A DNA stretch of 10,948 nt, from positions 1 to 10,948 of the forward strand of contig JAKSCP010000172.1 in the NCBI GenBank assembly GCA_022360535.1, given 5' to 3'. The stretch is from Pseudomonadales bacterium. Its GTDB lineage: Bacteria; Pseudomonadota; Gammaproteobacteria; Pseudomonadales; Pseudohongiellaceae. Of the stretch, positions 7,675 to 10,948 are shown piece after piece. The notes below the pieces were generated by a model. That model was given only the letters and a program-made list of their open reading frames with translations. It was not told where the DNA came from and ran no database searches. The stretch's first letter is position 1. Every line of letters starts with the position of its first letter. The translations under genes were made by a program, and so were the position numbers.

Positions 7675-7696
7675 TCACGAAAACTCTTTTCGGTGA
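7675..7696 (+). other. Stem-loop upstream of the transposase promoter
   Basis: TCACGAAAA (7675-7683) pairs with TTTTCGGTGA (7687-7696) over 9 bp with a single bulged G (7692) and a 3-nt loop CTC. It lies 5 nt before the putative -35 box. The ACGAAAA/TTTTCG words recur as a widely spaced inverted repeat in the right arm (8938-8945 and 9014-9021). Confidence 0.5.
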
Positions 7697-7700
7697 TTTC

Positions 7701-7728
7701 TTGCATAGTGGCATAAAGCAACTACAAT
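7701..7728 (+). promoter_or_regulatory. Putative transposase promoter
   Basis: TTGCAT (7701-7706), a 16-nt spacer and TACAAT (7723-7728) make a plausible sigma-70 promoter with a weak -35 and a good -10, 50 nt before the GTG start. CTACAATT is repeated exactly at 7722-7729 and 7738-7745, so the second copy could be an alternative -10. This is prediction only. Confidence 0.4.
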
Positions 7729-7778
7729 TCTTGGTCCCTACAATTAGAAAATTCACTTTAAGATAAGACATCCGAGCT

Positions 7779-8873
7779 GTGACTCGCGCCCGATCCCAAC
7801 AAGTATCATTGGAAGATACTCCCTATTACCACTGCATCTCTCGTTGTGTTCGTCGAGCCTATCTGTGCGGTGATGACCCGGTTACGGGCAAAAATTTTGA
7901 TCACAGAAAGCGATGGTTAGTGCAACGAGTTAAAGAGCTGGCCAGCTATTTTGCGATTGATATCTGCGCCTATGCCGTGATGAGCAATCACTACCACTTG
8001 GTTTTGCACGTAGATGCAGAGAGTGCAGCTAAGTGGACTGATGAAGAAGTAATCAAGCGTTGGATCACATTGTTCCCCGGCCACTCAGCCCTGGTCGAAA
8101 CTCTGACTCTGAACAAGAAGTCGAAAGCAGCACAGAAGATGCTTGATAGAAAGATTGATGAATGGCGCACTCGCCTCACTGACTTGAGCTGGTTCATGCG
8201 TTGTCTGAATGAATCGATTGCGCGTAGAGCAAACAGAGAAGATGAATGTACTGGCCGGTTCTGGGAAGGAAGATTCAAGAGTCAGGCACTTCTGGATGAG
8301 AAGGCTTTAGTGACCTGTATGGCTTACGTGGACTTGAATCCTATACGCGCTGGGATCACTGATGCATTAGATAGTAGCGATTTCACATCTATACAAGAGC
8401 GACTCATCGATCATGCCAAGCGCTCCAAGAAACGTAACTACCGCCAACACAGGCTTCTCACAAGGCGGGGCGCTAAGCATCTACTGGGGAAGAAGGGTAC
8501 GGGCAGGCAGTCTGCCTTAAAGTCGCTAGCCGGTATGCCGGGAATTGACGCTGATACGTTACCAATAAACCAGCAAAGCTACTTCGAACTCCTGGACGTT
8601 ACGTCCAAGGCGCTGAGTCTTGTGAAGTCTGATAGAGAGAAAGCTATCAACATGGTTGATGAAAAACAGACTACTCTAGATAGCCTCAAAGTCGGAGTAG
8701 AATCTTGGCTGGCCGGCGTTTCAAAATTTGAGCGTTTCTACGGTGTTGCTGCAGGCACGGAAAGCTCGCTTGTGAACTTCCACAATTCAAGAATCAGCTC
8801 AGGCGTAAAACTTAAACACCCGGACAAATGGATCCGCGGCACCACTCCCGCCAAACAGTTCTTCAGTACCTGA
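7779..8873 (+). CDS. REP-associated / IS200-like tyrosine transposase (Y1_Tnp, HUH family)
   Basis: A 364-aa single-stranded-DNA transposase of the RAYT/COG1943 type. The N-terminus PYYHCISRCVRRAYLCG (15-31) and the HUH motif in AYAVMSNHYHLVLHV (64-78; H71 and H73 bind the metal) are clear. RANREDECTGRFWEGRFKSQALL (150-172) and AYVDLNPIRAG (182-192) are family hallmarks; Y183 is the likely nucleophile that attaches to cut DNA. About 110 residues separate H73 and Y183, much more than in compact RAYTs, and a basic C-terminal region of about 150 residues (215-364) ends in KHPDKWIRGTTPAKQFF. GTG 7779 is chosen because the resulting MTRARSQQVSLEDTPYYHC fits the start of related marine gammaproteobacterial proteins as I remember them; the ribosome-binding site is poor, as is common for low-level transposases. 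The frame is intact, so activity is possible. Confidence 0.9.
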   Translation: MTRARSQQVSLEDTPYYHCISRCVRRAYLCGDDPVTGKNFDHRKRWLVQRVKELASYFAIDICAYAVMSNHYHLVLHVDAESAAKWTDEEVIKRWITLFPGHSALVETLTLNKKSKAAQKMLDRKIDEWRTRLTDLSWFMRCLNESIARRANREDECTGRFWEGRFKSQALLDEKALVTCMAYVDLNPIRAGITDALDSSDFTSIQERLIDHAKRSKKRNYRQHRLLTRRGAKHLLGKKGTGRQSALKSLAGMPGIDADTLPINQQSYFELLDVTSKALSLVKSDREKAINMVDEKQTTLDSLKVGVESWLAGVSKFERFYGVAAGTESSLVNFHNSRISSGVKLKHPDKWIRGTTPAKQFFST

Positions 8874-8884
8874 ATACCCTTTCA

Positions 8885-8936
8885 GACAAACCTAATTGCT
8901 GCCAACTCCACTCGGCAGTTCTCCACCGTGTTTGTC
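8885..8936 (+). other. Nested stem-loop after the transposase gene
   Basis: GACAAAC (8885-8891) pairs with GTTTGTC (8930-8936), enclosing a second stem CTGCC (8899-8903) / GGCAG (8914-8918). It begins 12 nt after the transposase stop. It lacks a T-tract, so it is a weak terminator candidate; it could be an mRNA 3' structure or a single-stranded-DNA fold used by the element. Confidence 0.5.
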
Positions 8937-8937
8937 C

Positions 8938-9021
8938 ACGAAAAGTTGATCAATTTTCCAACAACTAGTGCGTATTTTTTGATCGCGATGCGAGCTAGTT
9001 CGACCTAATTTGGCTTTTCGT
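8938..9021 (+). other. Widely spaced inverted repeats in the right arm of the element
   Basis: ACGAAAAG (8938-8945) and CTTTTCGT (9014-9021) are perfect 8-nt complements. Inside them AACTAG (8963-8968) and CTAGTT (8995-9000) form a second pair. Together with the nested hairpin just upstream, nearly the whole 8885-9021 stretch can fold. No coding frame is present. Confidence 0.4.
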
Positions 9022-9039
9022 TTATCTAACAAAAATAAA

Positions 9040-9070
9040 GGACACCCATATAAATATTAAATGGATGTCC
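9040..9070 (+). repeat. Right terminal palindrome of the RAYT element
   Basis: GGACACCCAT (9040-9049) and ATGGATGTCC (9061-9070) are complementary at 9 of 10 positions around an 11-nt A/T loop. The single mismatch (C-A on this strand) becomes a G-T pair on the other strand. It has the same orientation, length and trailing TCT as the left palindrome at 7597-7627. Confidence 0.8.
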
Positions 9071-9421
9071 TCTATATTGAATTCCGTTGATGAACTTGCT
9101 GCTATCGTAAGTCTCAGAAATTAAAAGGCTTATTTGCTTTGCGCCTGGCGTGAATCCTGGCAGGGTTTGCTAAATTATTGATTTCTTACTACATATTGTT
9201 TGACTTTGAAGGGTCAACACTATATGTTGCGCTGCATGCAGTGACACACTTTTCTAAGTGATTTTAAGAAAACTCAATGTGAATCGTGCAATTCGGTTTG
9301 CGATAGAGATAAAGAAGAAGAAAGAAAGCGGCAACGACTCGGGATCTACGCACAAGACTTTTTGAAAACATCACATTTCCCCGATTGCTGATTATTAAAG
9401 AGATGTTGGAGTTAGTGGCGG
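9071..9421 (+). other. 350-nt stretch with no recognisable gene
   Basis: I see no supported coding region or RNA gene here. Noted items are a perfect 10-bp palindrome CTGCATGCAG (9232-9241), a small inverted repeat TTGAC/GTCAA at about 9199-9216, and a purine-rich run with repeated AAGAA near 9311-9325. A 28-codon GTG frame near 9280 has no ribosome-binding site. The region may hold the promoter of the small ORF at 9422, but no clear -35/-10 pair was found. Confidence 0.4.
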
Positions 9422-9598
9422 ATGGCAAAACCTGCTGAAGTAATCAATGATGACCAGAGCAAAGACGTCGTTCCTGATGAAGGAGTCGATGGCGATAAGC
9501 TCTTTCTTCGTCAATTGAAAGAAGAAGAGATCAGAGCGAAGCTTGATGCATTCGCCCGTGAGTTGGCAGAGGCGAAAGCAAAGCGAGACAGAAGCTAA
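9422..9598 (+). CDS. Small, highly charged hypothetical protein (58 aa)
   Basis: ATG 9422 opens 58 codons ending at TAA 9596-9598. An in-frame TAG at 9413 makes this ATG the first possible start, and GGAG at 9408-9411 lies 10 nt upstream. I do not recognise the family. The N-terminal half is acidic and probably disordered (VINDDQSKDVVPDEGVDGD), while residues about 27-57 (LFLRQLKEEEIRAKLDAFAR and on) form a likely long amphipathic helix rich in E, K, R and A. There is no signal peptide or membrane helix, so it should be cytoplasmic. It stands alone between the mobile element and a lipoprotein gene. The reading-frame quality and ribosome-binding site make a real gene likely but not certain. 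Confidence 0.6.
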   Translation: MAKPAEVINDDQSKDVVPDEGVDGDKLFLRQLKEEEIRAKLDAFARELAEAKAKRDRS

Positions 9599-9632
9599 CC
9601 CGCCTTAACTGCATTAGGTCCCCAATCTTGTT

Positions 9633-9694
9633 GCCCACATGGGCGTCGCTTTCCCTTCTCTAATCATCTAGTCGATACCGCGACATCTTGTCGC
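9633..9694 (+). other. Two small hairpins between the 58-aa ORF and the lipoprotein gene
   Basis: GCCCA (9633-9637) / TGGGC (9640-9644) with a very tight loop, followed by a pyrimidine-rich tract, and GCGACA (9680-9685) / TGTCGC (9689-9694) with a TCT loop. Neither has a proper T-run, so termination is only a guess. Confidence 0.3.
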
Positions 9695-9711
9695 TCTGCA
9701 GCTATGGTGAT

Positions 9712-9740
9712 TTCACATCGAGATAAGGCTAAACTAAATC
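9712..9740 (+). promoter_or_regulatory. Weak promoter candidate for the lipoprotein gene
   Basis: TTCACA (9712-9717, 5 of 6 to the -35 consensus), a 17-nt spacer and TAAATC (9735-9740, a poor -10) lie just before the ribosome-binding site GGAGG (9751-9755). This is suggestive only. Confidence 0.2.
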
Positions 9741-9763
9741 CTCTATAAAAGGAGGATGTCTGG

Positions 9764-10138
9764 GTGAAGCTGTTTTCAAGAATCTTTGGTTTCTGTGTCT
9801 TGTTTGGGCTGAGCGCCTGTGCAAGCAATCAAGACTACTCGCCCCTGCTTAGAGCCGAACCAGAAATCGGGGCCACCCTGACACGTGCTCCCAGAACTTT
9901 ACGCCTTTATTACAGCGCATTACCCGATGTTGCTCAAAGTAGTCTGCGTTTAGTAGGGCCTTCTGGTGAACACAATCTGCGCGGATTACACACCATGGCT
10001 GCTGACGATCTGATGATCGAGATAATGGATCCGCTACAGAATGGAAGCTACACCGTCGAATGGACCACGGTGGTGGCTGACGACCCAAGCACCTATTCAG
10101 GATCTTTCGAATTTGATGTTGCTGTTAGCGATCAGTGA
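9764..10138 (+). CDS. Putative lipoprotein with degenerate CopC-like domain
   Basis: A 124-aa protein starting at GTG 9764, with GGAGG 8 nt upstream (the ATG at 9756 meets a stop after three codons). It has a lipoprotein signal: basic start, hydrophobic core and lipobox LSAC with Cys19, so it should be lipid-anchored in the cell envelope. The mature part has the CopC pattern: EPEIGATLTRAPRTLRLYYSALPD (32-55), SLRLVGPSGE (60-69), and DPLQNGSYTVEWTTVVADD (89-107) followed by G113 and an F-x-F-x-V strand. CopC proteins normally bind copper through an N-terminal His and a His in a D-G-H motif; here the N-terminus is Cys-Ala-Ser and the second motif reads DDPSTYSG, so both ligands appear lost. No CopD or copper regulator is next to it; the next gene is Yip1-like. 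A role in copper handling is therefore doubtful; the fold call is moderately sure. Confidence 0.72.
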   Translation: MKLFSRIFGFCVLFGLSACASNQDYSPLLRAEPEIGATLTRAPRTLRLYYSALPDVAQSSLRLVGPSGEHNLRGLHTMAADDLMIEIMDPLQNGSYTVEWTTVVADDPSTYSGSFEFDVAVSDQ

Positions 10139-10203
10139 TGATCATAACATTGGGTCTTTGAGACAGATCAAATCCAATAATCGAACGTACTCTATAATCA
10201 ACA

Positions 10204-10251
10204 TTCACTGACTTGAGAGCACTGCGAATCTGCGCATACTTCTTCAGTGAA
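10204..10251 (+). other. Inverted repeat between the lipoprotein and Yip1-like genes
   Basis: TTCACTGA (10204-10211) and TCAGTGAA (10244-10251) are perfect 8-nt complements with a 32-nt loop. TATAAT, a perfect -10 hexamer, lies at 10193-10198, but I see no good -35 at 16-18 nt. If it is a promoter, this repeat would fall at the start of the transcript. Confidence 0.3.
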
Positions 10252-10265
10252 AGAAATTTTAAATC

Positions 10266-10296
10266 GAGCGCCAACTTGATTAGTTGAGTTGCGCTC
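10266..10296 (+). other. Stem-loop directly before the Yip1-like gene
   Basis: GAGCGC (10266-10271) pairs with GCGCTC (10291-10296), and CAACT (10272-10276) with AGTTG (10282-10286), leaving a 4-nt bulge; an alternative pairing of AACT with AGTT (10287-10290) continues the outer stem with one bulged C. It ends 4 nt before the likely ribosome-binding site AGGCGGA (10301-10307). There is no T-run, so it is more likely a leader structure than a terminator. Confidence 0.45.
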
Positions 10297-10317
10297 AGTT
10301 AGGCGGATTGTTGTCCT

Positions 10318-10932
10318 GTGGGTTCTACTCTTTATTCTTATTTGTTGCTTAAGTCTCTCTATGAGCCGACATCTTCTTTTGAGGAGTTGGCCAGGTCTGA
10401 CCCGAGCCCGCTAGCGATTTTTTTCCGCTATTCAGTATGGCTTCTTCTCCTGCCGCCCTGTTTCGCATTGATCGGTGGAGCCAATTTTGGCTGGCGAATT
10501 GGTGCGGCCGAGCCTCTGATGCTCGATGCCCAATCTTTGCTCGTGGTAAGTGTCGGCTATTTTCTGGTCCTGATTTTTGGTCTCTTTAGTACCGCCCTCA
10601 TCAGCAGTTGGATGGCGTCCACCTACGGCGCCGACGCAAATCTCGGCAAACACGTTGCTCTTATTACTATCGTAGGTGAGCCACTGGCCATCGCCAGCAT
10701 CGTCCACCTGTTTCCCGACGTGCTAGTCAATATGTTGGTTCTGATCCCCACCATGATCTGGAGTATGTACCTGCTCTATAAAGGCATTCCAATTGTGCTC
10801 AGTACCCCCCCGGAGCGAGGCATGCTAATGGCGTCATCCCTGGTGGGTTGGTTACTGGTAGCCGCGGTCAGCCTGCTTGGCATCAGCATGGCGCTGTGGA
10901 CTCTTGGGGTCGGACCGTTATTGGGAGTCTAG
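10318..10932 (+). CDS. Yip1-family inner-membrane protein
   Basis: A 204-aa hydrophobic protein with about five membrane helices (roughly 33-54, 72-95, 112-130, 133-152 and 169-193). The N-terminal LKSLYEPTSSFEELA and the hallmark YLLYKGIPIVLSTPPERGMLMASS (151-174) are typical of bacterial YIP1/DUF1282-like proteins; their role is not established. GTG 10318 is the start with an acceptable ribosome-binding site (AGGCGGA, 10 nt upstream) and a family-like N-terminus; no in-frame ATG exists nearby. It lies 179 nt after the CopC-like gene and probably has its own promoter. The reading frame is intact and ends at TAG 10930-10932. Confidence 0.85.
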   Translation: MGSTLYSYLLLKSLYEPTSSFEELARSDPSPLAIFFRYSVWLLLLPPCFALIGGANFGWRIGAAEPLMLDAQSLLVVSVGYFLVLIFGLFSTALISSWMASTYGADANLGKHVALITIVGEPLAIASIVHLFPDVLVNMLVLIPTMIWSMYLLYKGIPIVLSTPPERGMLMASSLVGWLLVAAVSLLGISMALWTLGVGPLLGV

Positions 10933-10948
10933 CCTGCTGGGAAGTTAC

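Larger units (their letters stand above)
7564..9070 (+). mobile_element. RAYT (REP-associated tyrosine transposase) element with palindromic ends
   Basis: A single-gene element: a 31-nt imperfect palindrome at the left (7597-7627), the transposase gene (7779-8873), and a 31-nt imperfect palindrome at the right (9040-9070), both in the same orientation. The two palindromes match at 23 of 31 positions without gaps and are each followed by TCT. A further partial copy at 7564-7578 stands next to purA. Same-orientation terminal hairpins with a Y1 HUH transposase between are the known layout of IS200/IS605-like and RAYT/REP units. The exact boundaries and insertion target cannot be set without an empty site; I give the outermost repeat copies as limits. 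The element interrupts no recognisable gene. Confidence 0.75.

Noticed and set aside
9232..9241. CTGCATGCAG palindrome as an operator
   Set aside because: It is a single short palindrome with no second copy and no adjacent promoter or regulator gene.
9280..9366. A 28-codon GTG frame in the gene-poor stretch
   Set aside because: There is no ribosome-binding site, and the Lys-rich content follows from the purine run.
9403..9438. An 11-codon frame overlapping the start of the 58-aa ORF
   Set aside because: It is too short, has no spaced ribosome-binding site and no leader-peptide signature such as a run of one amino acid.

Overview
The window looks like a piece of a gammaproteobacterial chromosome of moderate G+C. 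The gene order miaA-hfq-hflX-hflK-hflC, followed by a DUF2065 gene, hisZ and purA, is the classic gammaproteobacterial hfl cluster. Having hisZ directly before purA points to a lineage that uses a short-form HisG plus HisZ (as in Pseudomonas and many marine gammaproteobacteria) rather than an enterobacterium. The species cannot be fixed from the sequence alone.

Positions 1-4615 hold the 3' part of miaA (tRNA A37 isopentenylation), hfq (RNA chaperone), hflX (ribosome-associated GTPase), and hflK and hflC (inner-membrane SPFH partners of the FtsH protease). All are on the + strand. hflK and hflC overlap by an ATGA. A 13-bp hairpin followed by a T-rich tract at 4695-4730 closes this unit. Positions 4794-7557 hold a second + strand unit: a 61-aa DUF2065 membrane protein, hisZ (regulatory subunit for the first histidine-biosynthesis step) and purA (adenylosuccinate synthetase).

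Five bases after the purA stop the window changes character. Positions about 7564-9070 carry a single-gene mobile element of the REP-associated tyrosine transposase (RAYT, HUH Y1) type. The 364-aa transposase lies between two 31-nt imperfect palindromes in the same orientation, both beginning GGACACCCAT and both followed by TCT. A third partial copy sits at the purA border. The noncoding arms inside the element are unusually rich in inverted repeats. This element is the most interesting part of the window.

The right end (9071-10948) is accessory: a 350-base stretch with no recognisable gene, a 58-aa highly charged small ORF, a short lipoprotein with a degenerate CopC-like domain that lacks the usual copper ligands, and a five-helix Yip1-family membrane protein preceded by a stable stem-loop. 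The nsrR-rnr-rlmB genes that follow purA in E. coli are absent here. No rRNA, tRNA or CRISPR array was seen.
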